Shown here: piece after piece, positions 35,535-45,048 of the stretch
How positions within the stretch are numbered: the stretch's first letter is position 1
Layout of the letters: every line of letters begins with the position of its first letter
Assembly (NCBI RefSeq): GCF_000378625.1
Contig: NZ_KB905173.1
Coordinates: 1 to 64,000, forward strand
Reading direction: 5' to 3'
Origin: Colwellia piezophila ATCC BAA-637
GTDB lineage: Bacteria; Pseudomonadota; Gammaproteobacteria; Enterobacterales; Alteromonadaceae
Length of the DNA stretch: 64,000 nucleotides
The notes under the pieces: model-generated
Seen by the model: the letters and a program-made list of their open reading frames with translations, nothing else
Database searches by the model: none
Told to the model about the DNA's origin: nothing
Program-made: the position numbers and the translations under genes

Positions 35535-36053
35535 TTAGTTGTTTGAAGCTCTATGCATATAAAACGTTACTGATGTTGATGATGCAATAACCTTGCCTTT
35601 TTCATCAAGTAGTAACATTTTAATTTTATGCTCGCCCCTATCAATATTTCGCAAAGAAAACATCGAATGTGTTTGTGGCTTTTGATGCGGTTTTCCATCG
35701 AGAAATAACTGTACTTCCAGTCCTCGCTTAAACCGTGGTTTTATACCTCCGGCGATATAGATAGAGCCGGTATTATCACGAATAGTGGCATTGTTTTTGG
35801 GGGTATCAATAGCAATTTCGTATTCTTCAACCGTTACTTGAGGAGTAATGTCGAGGACTGCCGTATCGACTGAGGTACTTGATTGGATCACATTTCCTGG
35901 CTTAGTCTTTACTTCTACTGCGCCGGCTTTGGGGGAATCAGAAAACACCAGTACACCATTCTCATTACGCCAGACATAAATTTTAGCTGTGCTTGGGTGC
36001 ACAGGAGCTGCTATGGTAATTATCAATAGTGTGAATAGTAATAACTTGATCAT
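35535..36053 (-). CDS. Exported DUF4124 protein
   Basis: Encodes 172 residues with a signal peptide (residues 1-21, ending VHPSTA). The mature start KIYVWRNENGVLVFSDSP is the DUF4124 signature, a small domain with a Trp-x-Asp/Asn-x-Asn-Gly turn found in many proteobacterial periplasmic proteins. The C-terminal half (about 75-165) is beta-rich with an immunoglobulin-like look (IYIAGGIKPRFKRGLEVQLF). The function is unknown. Genes of this type often lie between ntrB and glnA in gammaproteobacteria, as here, which suggests a conserved neighbourhood and not necessarily a nitrogen role. Confidence 0.8.
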   Translation of the reverse strand: MIKLLLFTLLIITIAAPVHPSTAKIYVWRNENGVLVFSDSPKAGAVEVKTKPGNVIQSSTSVDTAVLDITPQVTVEEYEIAIDTPKNNATIRDNTGSIYIAGGIKPRFKRGLEVQLFLDGKPHQKPQTHSMFSLRNIDRGEHKIKMLLLDEKGKVIASSTSVTFYMHRASNN

Positions 36054-36231
36054 AATCGCTATAGGTTTCCTATGCTTGGTGGCTCAAATTCCGTCTCAAC
36101 CAATAATGTACGCTATTTTAAGTATATATCCATAATTTAGACAAAAAAATGTTTTTCACTGTTTTATCTGTCAATAGGTGATCTTTTTGTTATTTACGGT
36201 GAGTTTTACTATTATGTGCTGTTTTTTTCAT

Positions 36232-36260
36232 AAAAAAAGCTCACCAAGGTGAGCTTTTTA
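36232..36260 (-). terminator. Terminator of glnA
   Basis: AAAAAAAGCTCACC (36232-36246, allowing for the flanking A-run) pairs with GGTGAGCTTTTT (36249-36260) around AA. Read on the minus strand it is a strong stem plus T-run about 50 bases after the glnA stop. Confidence 0.85.
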
Positions 36261-36311
36261 GACACTGAATATTTAAGTTCGGCGTTAAGTTAACGTGAAA
36301 CCTAAATCAGA

Positions 36312-37718
36312 TTAAACGCTGTAGTACATATCAAACTCAACCGGGTGAGTCGTTGCATTTAATAGCTCGATCTCTTTACGCTTAAGGCCAATATAAGCAT
36401 TAATCATATCGATATCCATAACACCACCTATGGTTAAGAAGTCGTTATCAGCTTCTAATGCATCAAGCGCTTCTCCAAATGAAGAACATACTTGTGGAAT
36501 TTCTGCTGCTTCTTCAGGAGGTAAGTCGTATAAATCTTTATCCATAGCGTCGCCAGGATGGATTTTGTTTTTGATACCGTCAAGGCCAGCCATTAACATT
36601 GCAGTGAAGCCTAAATAAGGGTTCATCGTTGGATCAGGGAAACGAACTTCAATGCGCATTGCTTTAGGTGAAGGTACCATAGGAATACGGATTGACGCCG
36701 AGCGGTTACGTGCTGAATAAGCAAGCATAACCGGTGCTTCAAAACCAGGAACTAAACGTTTGTATGAGTTAGTTGAAGCGTTAGTGAAAGCATTTAATGC
36801 TTTAGCATGCTTGATGATACCGCCAATATAGAAAATGGCCATTTCAGACAAGCCGCCGTACTTATCACCTGAGAATAAGTTAACACCATCTTTAGCTAAA
36901 GATTGGTGAACATGCATACCAGTACCATTATCACCCACTAATGGCTTAGGCATGAAAGTCGCTGTTTTACCGTATGCGTGGGCAACGTTATGAACAACAT
37001 ACTTATAAATTTGTACTTCATCAGCTTTCAATACCATAGTATTAAAACGACAAGCGATTTCGTTTTGACCACAAGTAGCGACTTCATGATGATGCGCTTC
37101 AACAACTAAGCCCATATCTTCCATAACTAAACACATAGCTGAACGTAAATCTTGTGAAGAATCTACTGGTGCTGTTGGGAAGTACCCACCTTTAACGCCA
37201 GGACGGTGACCCATGTTACCTTCTTCGTATTTGGTACCTGAATTCCAAGCAGCTTCTTTATCATCAATTTTGTAGAAAGAACCACTCATATCAGTGTGGA
37301 AACGAACATCATCAAAAACGAAGAATTCTGGCTCAGGACCAATTAATACCGTATCGGCAATACCAGTGCTACGTAAATATTCTTCAGCGCGATGGGCAAC
37401 AGAACGTGGGTCACGGCTGTAACCTTGCATAGTAGCAGGCTCTAAAATATCACAACGAATATTTAAAGTAACAGCTTCAGTAAACGGGTCTAGGACAGCG
37501 GTTGATGCATCAGGCATCATAACCATGTCAGATTCATCAATGCCTTTCCAACCTTCAATTGAAGAGCCATCGAACATTTTACCGTCTTCAAAGAAGTCTT
37601 CAGTCACTTGGTGATGAGGAATTGAAATGTGTTGTTCTTTACCTTTTGAATCAGTAAAACGAAGGTCAACAAATTTGACATCGTGTTCTTTAATTAAGTC
37701 GAATACTGCTTGTGACAT
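36312..37718 (-). CDS. glnA: Glutamine synthetase, type I
   Basis: Encodes 468 residues, the GSI-beta length. It forms glutamine from glutamate, ammonia and ATP as a cytoplasmic dodecamer. Visible motifs are DGSSIEGW (the latch region), [19 protein letters not shown] (ATP/metal site), [15 protein letters not shown] (glutamate-binding loop) and the adenylylation site DLYDLPPEE near residue 400 (Tyr). The tyrosine shows that activity is controlled by GlnE. Upstream are a sigma-54 promoter and two NtrC boxes, so expression rises in nitrogen limitation. Nothing is missing. Confidence 0.97.
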   Translation of the reverse strand: MSQAVFDLIKEHDVKFVDLRFTDSKGKEQHISIPHHQVTEDFFEDGKMFDGSSIEGWKGIDESDMVMMPDASTAVLDPFTEAVTLNIRCDILEPATMQGYSRDPRSVAHRAEEYLRSTGIADTVLIGPEPEFFVFDDVRFHTDMSGSFYKIDDKEAAWNSGTKYEEGNMGHRPGVKGGYFPTAPVDSSQDLRSAMCLVMEDMGLVVEAHHHEVATCGQNEIACRFNTMVLKADEVQIYKYVVHNVAHAYGKTATFMPKPLVGDNGTGMHVHQSLAKDGVNLFSGDKYGGLSEMAIFYIGGIIKHAKALNAFTNASTNSYKRLVPGFEAPVMLAYSARNRSASIRIPMVPSPKAMRIEVRFPDPTMNPYLGFTAMLMAGLDGIKNKIHPGDAMDKDLYDLPPEEAAEIPQVCSSFGEALDALEADNDFLTIGGVMDIDMINAYIGLKRKEIELLNATTHPVEFDMYYSV

Positions 37719-37837
37719 TTTGTCTCTCCAGTGAGGTTAATTTTATAAATTGTTATAAATAATCGAGTAAGTTTTAAAAAGGATGAAGTTATAAAAGTTC
37801 GTTATTATGATTATTCATCTATTATTGCTCATTAATT

Positions 37838-37854
37838 AGCTAAAATCATGCCAA
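37838..37854 (-). promoter_or_regulatory. Sigma-54 promoter of glnA
   Basis: On the minus strand TTGGCATGATTTTAGCT gives the -24 GG and -12 GC separated by exactly 10 bases, matching TGGCAC-N5-TTGC with the invariant GG and GC in place. It lies about 120 bases before the glnA ATG, downstream of two NtrC boxes. Confidence 0.8.
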
Positions 37855-37904
37855 GGTTAAGTTCATTGATTAATAAGGGTTTTTATTAATTACAGCTCAA
37901 TGTG

Positions 37905-37942
37905 TGCACTACCGTGGTGCTTGCTGTGCACCGTTGCGGTGC
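37905..37942 (-). promoter_or_regulatory. Two NtrC binding sites (glnA enhancer)
   Basis: TGCACTACCGTGGTGC (37905-37920) and TGCACCGTTGCGGTGC (37927-37942) match the NtrC consensus TGCAC-N6/7-GGTGCA. They are 22 bases apart, two helical turns, and about 53 bases upstream of the -24 element, a normal enhancer layout. Confidence 0.85.
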
Positions 37943-38140
37943 TCTCGTGGCTATTCTAAGGAAGTTACTATAGTGTATATTGATCACCTTGCCCTAAATA
38001 ATTTATATTTTTTCTAGGTTTATGTTTAAAATGCATTAAAAATACCACGCACTCGATTATAGATATTAATGCTATCGCTATAGCATTATTTATTATTTTC
38101 AACTTTTTATTAAAAAGCACCTTATTAGGGATGGGTTTTT

Positions 38141-39265
38141 ATGAGCCAACGGATAACCACTTTAGTCGCTAAAATTTTTATGGTCGCCTTTTCATTCTTG
38201 TTGTCGATGGGTAGCTCTGCGAATCAAGAAGCCAGTAAGTGGCAAAAGCCGACACCTATTTTTAAGCAGGAGTTTGATTGGGTAAAACTCACCTCTGACG
38301 AATGGCTGAAAGGCGATATTGTCTCTATGTATGATGAGCAGTTAGAGTTCGATAGTGAAGAACTCGATATGCAAACAATCGACTGGGAGGATGTCGCAGA
38401 ATTACGCAGTAAAGACTGGCAAAGTATTCGTATGTTTGATGGCACTATTGCTGAAGGTTATTTAGTGGTAAAAGATGGCCAATTATCGCTTGTTAAAGGC
38501 GGTGTTACTACGCATTACCAATTGAGTAATTTATTATCCATTGCCTCTTCAGGTAAAAATGAAAGGGATTTATGGGATGGTTATGTGAATTTGGGCATCA
38601 ATTTACGTGATGGTAATACCGTACAAGTGGATTATACTTTTTCTGCGGGTATGCAACGCAGGAGCTCAAGTAGTCGGTTCAAAACGGATTATACGGCTGA
38701 TTACAGTCGCTATGAAGACCAAGAAACAGAAGTAAGCACGGTTACTGCCGATAGTGAACGCTTAACAGGCTCTTATGATTGGTTTTTTAATCCAAAAGTT
38801 TACTTCCGGGCCGCTGATATTGAATATATCGCGGACGAGTTCTTAAACCTTGATTATCGTGTTCATTACGGTATCGCTCTGGGTTATCACCTTATCGATA
38901 ATAGCCGAACAACTTGGGATGTTAATGCGGGTCCCAGTTATCAAAAAAGTAAATTCCTCGATGTACAAAACGATGATAGTGATACCGAAAGTTCTTATGG
39001 TTTAACACTTGGTACTGATTTCACTTTTGAAATCACCAGTGATATTGATTACGATGCTTCATATAGTGTGCAAATGGTTAATGAAGCTTCTGGTGGTAAT
39101 ATTCACCACTTTCAAACCGGCTTAGAAATTGAGCTGACGAATGACTTTGATTTAGATTTAACTTTTTATGCAGATCGCACTGATAATCCTAAACAAAATA
39201 GTAATGGTGATATACCGGATAAAAATGATTACCGTTTAGTGGTTAGTTTTGGTTATGATTTCTAA
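38141..39265 (+). CDS. DUF481 outer-membrane protein (first of pair)
   Basis: Encodes 374 residues with a signal peptide (about 1-27, ending SSANQE). Residues 35-145 carry a soluble DUF481-type lead domain (FDWVKLTSDEWLKGDI, then LYSMYDEQLEFDSEEL-like text), followed by a barrel of alternating beta strands ending in the aromatic FGYDF, the usual BAM recognition end. The barrel should sit in the outer membrane. The function is unknown. The next gene (39320-40429) is a paralogue, 54 bases downstream, with the same architecture. Both are probably co-transcribed. Confidence 0.8.
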   Translation: MSQRITTLVAKIFMVAFSFLLSMGSSANQEASKWQKPTPIFKQEFDWVKLTSDEWLKGDIVSMYDEQLEFDSEELDMQTIDWEDVAELRSKDWQSIRMFDGTIAEGYLVVKDGQLSLVKGGVTTHYQLSNLLSIASSGKNERDLWDGYVNLGINLRDGNTVQVDYTFSAGMQRRSSSSRFKTDYTADYSRYEDQETEVSTVTADSERLTGSYDWFFNPKVYFRAADIEYIADEFLNLDYRVHYGIALGYHLIDNSRTTWDVNAGPSYQKSKFLDVQNDDSDTESSYGLTLGTDFTFEITSDIDYDASYSVQMVNEASGGNIHHFQTGLEIELTNDFDLDLTFYADRTDNPKQNSNGDIPDKNDYRLVVSFGYDF

Positions 39266-39319
39266 CTAGCTAAGATTAATGCTTATTTTTAACATAAGCA
39301 TTAAGCAAATGAAAGCTAT

Positions 39320-40429
39320 GTGGCAAGTACTATTTTGAATAAATTTTTAATGTTGGCTCTTACCTTTATTAGCTTTTTAAGTCACAGCCAACAAGAGCTG
39401 GTGCCTACCAATATCTGGGTTCCGCCAACGCCCGTTTTTTCACCACAGTTTGATTGGCTTAAGTTACGCTCAGGAGAATGGTTAAAGGGCGATATTATCT
39501 CCATGTATGATGATGAACTTGAGTTTGACAGCAAAAAATTAAATAACATTATTTTAGATTGGCAAGATGTAACGGAGCTGCGCAGTCGATACGACCAACA
39601 AATACGTTTTGCTAATGGCGATGTTAAGCAAGGTTTTCTTATAGTAAAAGAGGGCCACTTGATTTTAATCAGTGGCGGAAGTGAGCAACATTTTCCATTG
39701 TCTGAACTATTATCGATAACGTCTTCCTCCGATGACAGAGAGGGGTTATGGGATGGTAAGGTCAATTTAGGGATTGATGTTAATACCGGTAATGTTAATC
39801 AATTAGATTATTTAGCAAGCGTTAGGATTGAACGAAGAACACCTTTTACTCGTTTTCGAGTCGATTTTATTTATAACTACAGTAAATCAACAGTTGACGA
39901 AAATGAGCAAGTTATTACCGATACGAGTCGCTTAACTTCATATCTTGACTGGTTTTATAGCCGTAAGCTCTTTCTACGGGCGTTTGACTATGAGCACTTC
40001 ACTGATCTTCAACAAAATATTAAATCTCGAGATACCATAGGGCTTAGCTTGGGTTATCATTTAATTCAAAATAAACGCTTACAATGGGATGTGACCTTAG
40101 GGCCTAGTTATCAACAAACAGCTTATGTAAATACCACCAACGAGAGTGACCAAAAAAGTGGTGTAGTTGCGATGGGCACATCATTAGAATATAACTTTTC
40201 AAGCCGAATAGATTTTCTGTTCGATTATCAGTTGCAATTTGTTGAAGAAAATTCAGGTAAGCGAAATGCGCATTTAAAAACAGGTTTTGAATTTGAGTTT
40301 AGTGATCATTTCGAACTAGATTTGAGCTTCTATTTAGATCGTGTCGCGCATCCGGTTGCGCCCGAAGGCGCGATAGTGCCAAAGTCGAATGACTATAGAC
40401 TTGCGCTAAGCCTTGGTTATGATTTTTAA
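39320..40429 (+). CDS. DUF481 outer-membrane protein (second of pair)
   Basis: Encodes 369 residues from a GTG at 39320; a later ATG at 39350 is possible but would shorten the signal peptide. Residues 1-24 (ILNKFLMLALTFISFLSHSQ) are exported. The lead domain FDWLKLRSGEWLKGDI and the terminal LGYDF match the preceding gene, as does QRRTPFTRFRVDF-type barrel text, so this is a tandem duplicate that has diverged substantially. No ribosome site is strong here, so it may depend on the first gene for translation. The role is unknown. Confidence 0.8.
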   Translation: MASTILNKFLMLALTFISFLSHSQQELVPTNIWVPPTPVFSPQFDWLKLRSGEWLKGDIISMYDDELEFDSKKLNNIILDWQDVTELRSRYDQQIRFANGDVKQGFLIVKEGHLILISGGSEQHFPLSELLSITSSSDDREGLWDGKVNLGIDVNTGNVNQLDYLASVRIERRTPFTRFRVDFIYNYSKSTVDENEQVITDTSRLTSYLDWFYSRKLFLRAFDYEHFTDLQQNIKSRDTIGLSLGYHLIQNKRLQWDVTLGPSYQQTAYVNTTNESDQKSGVVAMGTSLEYNFSSRIDFLFDYQLQFVEENSGKRNAHLKTGFEFEFSDHFELDLSFYLDRVAHPVAPEGAIVPKSNDYRLALSLGYDF

Positions 40430-40455
40430 ATCAATTTAACTTAGATAGCGTGATT

Positions 40456-41613
40456 TTATTCATGGCTAATCTCAACATCAGAGAGAGGCTTACAACTACA
40501 AAGCAAAATATAACCTTGTTTCTGCTCGCGAGTAGATAAACCATTGGTTGAGTATTGCTGCACTTGACCACTTATTAATTTTGCTTTGCAACGGCCACAA
40601 CAACCGGCCCGACATGAATAAGGCAAAATCAACCCCGCAGACTCCCCTTGTTCAAGCAATGACATAGATTGATTGCCCGGGTACGATTTATTCCAACGGC
40701 TAAAGTGAATCGACACGTTAGTTTTATTATTTGGCATCGTTATAGACGGCTCTTTTTTCGGCGTATTCGTTGGCGTACTTATTGCGGTATTAATTGAGGT
40801 GTTAAGCGGTCTAAGCGTTTGATTGCCTTGCTTAATGCTACTCATACTTTCTTTTGAGTATTCATGCTCACCAAAACTTTCAAAATGGTAATTACTCGCG
40901 GGTAAACCGAGATTTTGTAATAGTTTTTGGACGGTCTTTCGAAATGATTTTGGCCCACAAACAAAGGCGTTATAGTGACTTAATTGCTCAATGTTATCTA
41001 ACATGTGTTCATTTAAGCGACCTTGAAAGCCGTACCATCTTAGGTTTGCTTTCTGGGTGAGGGTGTAAATTATTTGGCAATTACCATGCTGCCTGGCAAG
41101 GTTTTCTAATTCAGCTTTAGCAATTAAATCAGACTCACTTTTCGCACTATGAATAAAGAGTACTTCATTTTCACACTGCTTCGCGACCATAAAACGCAAC
41201 ATAGAAAGCATTGGGGTGATCCCACTACCGGCACTTATCAGTAAAATCTTTTCAGGTATAACATCTGGTAGGTGAAAGTTGCCCGCTACTTTTAGGGCTG
41301 AAATCGACTGACCTACTTGAAAGTGGTCATGGAAATAATTTGAGACTCTCCCCTGTGGCAACCGTTTAACTGTGATACTGATGTAATCGGTTGTTGTCGG
41401 GGAGGAGGATAAGGTATAGCAGCACGGTTGGATTATACCAGCCATATTTACAGTGAAATTGAGGTGTTGACCGGCGTTAAAACGAAAAGTTAATGGTGCC
41501 TGTGATTTAGGTACAGAGAAAATAAAGGTTTTTACATCACGTGTCTCAGTTTCGATTGATTGACAAACTAATTCGAATGTTTGCTTAGTGGCAATAGCGC
41601 TAGATAGTGTCAT
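40456..41613 (-). CDS. Hcr-like ferredoxin-NAD(P)H oxidoreductase
   Basis: Encodes 385 residues. The FAD domain (about 20-115) shows FNAGQHLNFTV and CCYTLSSSPT, and the NAD(P) domain (about 120-235) shows LISAGSGITPMLSMLRFM and VCGPKSFRK. After a low-complexity Thr/Ser/Pro linker (about 265-300), a 2Fe-2S ferredoxin domain follows with CRAGCCGRCKAKLISG and a last cysteine in LLCSC. This is the arrangement of NADH oxidoreductases such as Hcr, which feed electrons to the hybrid cluster protein. No hcp gene is next to it, so the electron acceptor is unknown. It runs opposite mpl with a divergent gap of 110 bases. Confidence 0.85.
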   Translation of the reverse strand: MTLSSAIATKQTFELVCQSIETETRDVKTFIFSVPKSQAPLTFRFNAGQHLNFTVNMAGIIQPCCYTLSSSPTTTDYISITVKRLPQGRVSNYFHDHFQVGQSISALKVAGNFHLPDVIPEKILLISAGSGITPMLSMLRFMVAKQCENEVLFIHSAKSESDLIAKAELENLARQHGNCQIIYTLTQKANLRWYGFQGRLNEHMLDNIEQLSHYNAFVCGPKSFRKTVQKLLQNLGLPASNYHFESFGEHEYSKESMSSIKQGNQTLRPLNTSINTAISTPTNTPKKEPSITMPNNKTNVSIHFSRWNKSYPGNQSMSLLEQGESAGLILPYSCRAGCCGRCKAKLISGQVQQYSTNGLSTREQKQGYILLCSCKPLSDVEISHE

Positions 41614-41722
41614 GTTCTACTTCACTCAACTAAGTTTAAGGCGCTTGTTTACAGCTAAAGCTTAGTAATTAAGGTATGATATCGCCCATTATAGCGCTTC
41701 TTTATCTTTAATTATTATACCT

Positions 41723-43138
41723 ATGAACAATAAAATACAACACCTTCATATATTGGGTATCTGTGGCACCTTCATGGGAGGAATTGCTGCTATAGCCAAA
41801 GAGCTAGGTTTTAGAGTCAGTGGCTCTGATGCCAATGTATATCCACCAATGAGTACTCAATTAGAGCAATTAGGCATTGAATTATCATCAGGTTATCAAG
41901 TAGAAAATTTTACTGATGATATTGATATGGTGATTGTTGGCAACGCTATGTCGCGGGGAAATACTATGGTGGAATATATGCTAGATCGCAATATTCCTTA
42001 TACATCCGGTCCGCAGTGGTTGCTTGATAATGTGTTAAAAGATCGCTGGGTTCTCGCCGTCTCTGGCACACATGGTAAAACAACTACCACTAGTATGATC
42101 GCGTGGATTTTAGAGTATGCCCATTTATCCCCAGGTTTTCTGATTGGAGGTGTACCACAGAACTTTTCTAGTTCAGCTCGCTTAGGCGATGCGCCGTTTT
42201 TTGTCATTGAAGCGGATGAATACGATAGTGCTTTTTTCGATAAACGATCTAAGTTTGTTCATTACCGGCCGCGTACCTTAGTGATTAATAACTTAGAGTT
42301 TGATCATGGCGATATCTTTAATGATCTGAGTGATATTCAAAAACAATTTCATCATCTTATTCGTATGGTGCCCAGTAATGGCTTAATTTTGTCTCCAGCC
42401 GGCGAAAGTGCAATCAGTGAAACGTTAGCAATGGGCTGTTGGACTGATACTGAGTTTTCTCACCATGATACAGATGTCGACTCTGCCCTTAACTCTGGCT
42501 GGCAAGTTGAAAAATTAAATGCGCAGGGAAGTGAGTTTATTGTTAAGTTTGACGATAAAGTACAGGGCGTAGTTAAGTGGGATCTTATCGGTGACTTCAA
42601 TATTGATAATGGCGTTATGGCTATCGCTGCAGCTCGTCATGCCGGGGTGCCGAGCTCTATCGCTATTGAAGCATTAGCCGAATTTATTAACACGAAACGC
42701 CGTTTTGAACTGCGTGGCACAATTAATAACATTAGTGTCTATGATGATTTTGCTCATCATCCAACGGCTATTGCAAAAACATTAGCTGGCGTTCGTGCTA
42801 AAATATCGGAGCAAGTGACTCCTGCGCGTATTATTGCGGTATTGGAGCTTAGATCTAATACCATGAAATCAGGGGTACATAAAGAAACACTACCGCAATC
42901 GCTCAATGATGCAGATAAGGTTTTTATCTATCAAGGAGAGCAAGTCGGCTGGTCGTTAAATGATTTGAGCCAACAATGCCTTGCCCCTTGTCAAATTGAA
43001 GATAATATTGAAACCCTTGTTGACGAAATAGCTCAACAGGCACAAGTAGGTGATATTATCGTGGTCATGAGTAACGGTGGCTTTGCCAACATACATGAGA
43101 AATTATTAAACCGCTTAGCTAAAATATCTGTGACATAG
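41723..43138 (+). CDS. mpl: UDP-MurNAc:L-Ala-gamma-D-Glu-mDAP ligase
   Basis: Encodes 471 residues, the Mpl length. It re-attaches the recycled tripeptide to UDP-MurNAc in the cytoplasm (peptidoglycan recycling). Visible are the N-terminal LHILGICGTFMGG, the Mur-ligase P-loop SGTHGKTTTTSM (about 109-120), EADEYDSAFFDKRSKF (family-specific) and DDFAHHPTAIAKTL (substrate-binding region). The gene is followed by def and ubiX in the same direction with short gaps of 45 and 35 bases, so the three may form one transcription unit. Confidence 0.95.
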   Translation: MNNKIQHLHILGICGTFMGGIAAIAKELGFRVSGSDANVYPPMSTQLEQLGIELSSGYQVENFTDDIDMVIVGNAMSRGNTMVEYMLDRNIPYTSGPQWLLDNVLKDRWVLAVSGTHGKTTTTSMIAWILEYAHLSPGFLIGGVPQNFSSSARLGDAPFFVIEADEYDSAFFDKRSKFVHYRPRTLVINNLEFDHGDIFNDLSDIQKQFHHLIRMVPSNGLILSPAGESAISETLAMGCWTDTEFSHHDTDVDSALNSGWQVEKLNAQGSEFIVKFDDKVQGVVKWDLIGDFNIDNGVMAIAAARHAGVPSSIAIEALAEFINTKRRFELRGTINNISVYDDFAHHPTAIAKTLAGVRAKISEQVTPARIIAVLELRSNTMKSGVHKETLPQSLNDADKVFIYQGEQVGWSLNDLSQQCLAPCQIEDNIETLVDEIAQQAQVGDIIVVMSNGGFANIHEKLLNRLAKISVT

Positions 43139-43183
43139 CAATATAAGTAATCAACCAAATTAGTAAAAAGAGAATCCAACAAC

Positions 43184-43684
43184 ATGACCGTATTAACGAT
43201 CCTTACCGCGCCAAATGATAAACTACTAAAGCCTGCAATACCGGTAACTGATATCAGTAAAATCCAGGGTTTAATCGATGACTTACTTGATACCATGTAC
43301 GATACCGAAGATGGTATTGGCTTGGCGGCAACACAAGTGGGCAGTAGTTCGGCTGTGGTAGTGATTGATATTTCAGACAATCGCGATGAGCCGCTAATTT
43401 TAGTAAACCCAGAAATAGTCCATGCTGAAGAGACAGTGAAAGGTCAAGAAGGTTGTTTATCATTACCGGGCTATTATGCTGATGTCGAGCGCTTTGCTAA
43501 AGTGACCGTTGAAGCATTAGACAGAGAAGGAAAAGCTCTGACGATTACTAGTGATGACTTTCTTGCGATTGCCATGCAGCATGAGATAGACCATTTGAAA
43601 GGTAAGTTATTCATTGAATATTTATCGCCACTTAAGCAACAAATGGCATTAAAAAAAGTTAAAAAAATGATTAAAAATGGCTAA
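43184..43684 (+). CDS. def: Peptide deformylase
   Basis: Encodes 166 residues. All three PDF motifs are present: GIGLAATQVG (motif 1), EGCLSLPG (motif 2, metal Cys) and QHEIDHLKGKLF (motif 3, HExxH). It removes the formyl group from nascent proteins with iron or zinc. This may be a second copy, because the usual def neighbour fmt is absent here. It lies between mpl and ubiX, and the sequence suits a fully active enzyme. Confidence 0.95.
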   Translation: MTVLTILTAPNDKLLKPAIPVTDISKIQGLIDDLLDTMYDTEDGIGLAATQVGSSSAVVVIDISDNRDEPLILVNPEIVHAEETVKGQEGCLSLPGYYADVERFAKVTVEALDREGKALTITSDDFLAIAMQHEIDHLKGKLFIEYLSPLKQQMALKKVKKMIKNG

Positions 43685-43719
43685 GTTGCTTAAGTTAAAA
43701 GAAATAAAGTGAATAGATA

Positions 43720-44367
43720 ATGATAAATAAAGCAATAAAAACTGTTATGGCGCCCAGTGACTTTAATGGCACAATTACCCTCGCTATTACCGGTGCATCT
43801 GGCGCGGGTTATGCCCTTCGCTTAATTGAATGCTTAATTGCCGCAAATTATCAGCTTTATATTTTATGTTCTAGTGCCGGGCGCATTGTCTTAGATACTG
43901 AAGTAGGTATTAAAATACCAAGTTCACCTGATGCTGCTACTAAGTTTTTTACTGAAAAATACCATGCCAAGGCACAGCAAATAACGGTGTTTGGTAAAGA
44001 GCAATGGTTCTCACCTGTTGCGTCTGGCTCTGCAGCACCAAAACAAATGGTGGTGTGTCCTTGCTCGACAGGGACTATGGCGGCCATTTGTCATGGCATG
44101 AGTGATAACTTAATAGAACGAGCAGCCGACGTGGTTATAAAAGAGCGTGGTCAGTTAATTCTAATGGTAAGAGAAACACCCTTTTCAACCTTGCATTTGC
44201 AGAATATGCTCAGTCTTTCTCAACAAGGCGTCACCATTATGCCGGCCGCACCTGGTTTTTATCATAAGGCTGAGACCATTGAAGATCTTATTGATTTTAT
44301 GGTGGCTAGAGTGTTGGACCATCTGGGAATTGAACAAGAAATTATGCCGCGTTGGGGTTATAACTAG
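43720..44367 (+). CDS. ubiX: Flavin prenyltransferase
   Basis: Encodes 215 residues. The N-terminal flavoprotein fold is shown by [17 protein letters not shown] (about 25-41), and [20 protein letters not shown] and [11 protein letters not shown] match the UbiX family. It makes prenylated FMN for the UbiD decarboxylase in ubiquinone synthesis. The start at 43720 has only a weak ribosome site, and the ATG at 43747 is a possible alternative. A terminator follows at 44412-44438. Confidence 0.93.
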   Translation: MINKAIKTVMAPSDFNGTITLAITGASGAGYALRLIECLIAANYQLYILCSSAGRIVLDTEVGIKIPSSPDAATKFFTEKYHAKAQQITVFGKEQWFSPVASGSAAPKQMVVCPCSTGTMAAICHGMSDNLIERAADVVIKERGQLILMVRETPFSTLHLQNMLSLSQQGVTIMPAAPGFYHKAETIEDLIDFMVARVLDHLGIEQEIMPRWGYN

Positions 44368-44411
44368 GATTATTGATAGAGGTATTAAGTTAAACTTAAA
44401 CCATTAGACCT

Positions 44412-44438
44412 AAAAAAAGCGACCTAAGTCGCTTTTTT
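44412..44438. terminator. Bidirectional terminator between ubiX and CheX-like gene
   Basis: AAAAAAAGCGAC (44412-44423) pairs with GTCGCTTTTTTT (44427-44438) around a short CTA loop. It serves both converging genes. Confidence 0.88.
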
Positions 44439-44478
44439 TATTGGTATAAGCAGATGAAAACATCTTCTTAGTGGCTTA

Positions 44479-44943
44479 TTACTCATCAAAACTAAATTCA
44501 ATATAAGCTTTACCCAATGCATTTTTTAGCGGAATAATAATAACCGGTCCTTTCGCTTTGTGATGAATTGAATGGTTTGGACCAGATACTACTATTGGGG
44601 TGGCCATATCAAACTCAATACCTTTCTCACTGAGCATTCGCTTGGCTCCGCCGGTAACCATATTTGTTATTTCACCGATTAAATCGATAATCTCTTCATT
44701 TACTACATCCGGAGCTTCACCGACCATATTTTTCATAGTCGCTAATGCCAAACCACCTTCAAAGGTGATAGATAATGAGCCTTTTGCTTGCTTGCTAACC
44801 ATACCAATTAAGCCAGAAACGTCACCCATCGCCACTTCATTTTTTTTAAGTCGTGGTTTTTCTGGGATTAATTCCATTTGGGCCATAGTGGACATGACAT
44901 TGAGCATTGAGGATAAAAATGGATTGATAAACTCTACATTCAT
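44479..44943 (-). CDS. CheX-like chemotaxis phosphatase
   Basis: Encodes 154 residues. IDLIGEITNMVTGGAKRML (about residues 83-101) holds the E-x-x-N active-site pair of CheX/CheC/FliY proteins, and the remaining alpha/beta repeats fit the CheX fold (VSGLIGMVSKQAKGSLSITF). It would dephosphorylate CheY-type receivers, but no CheY gene is adjacent. It is a single gene facing ubiX with a shared terminator. The protein is cytoplasmic, with no signal peptide. Confidence 0.85.
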   Translation of the reverse strand: MNVEFINPFLSSMLNVMSTMAQMELIPEKPRLKKNEVAMGDVSGLIGMVSKQAKGSLSITFEGGLALATMKNMVGEAPDVVNEEIIDLIGEITNMVTGGAKRMLSEKGIEFDMATPIVVSGPNHSIHHKAKGPVIIIPLKNALGKAYIEFSFDE

Positions 44944-45048
44944 GAAGATTCCGTATCTGAACTGTTTAAATAAAGTGCTTAATTTGATTTTGCATGCTTA
45001 TGTTACAAATGTAAATCAAATAGCGTAATAGTTTTATTGTTTATGGTG

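Noticed and set aside
40456-41613. hcp-hcr operon
   Set aside because: The reductase is Hcr-like, but no hybrid cluster protein gene is adjacent.
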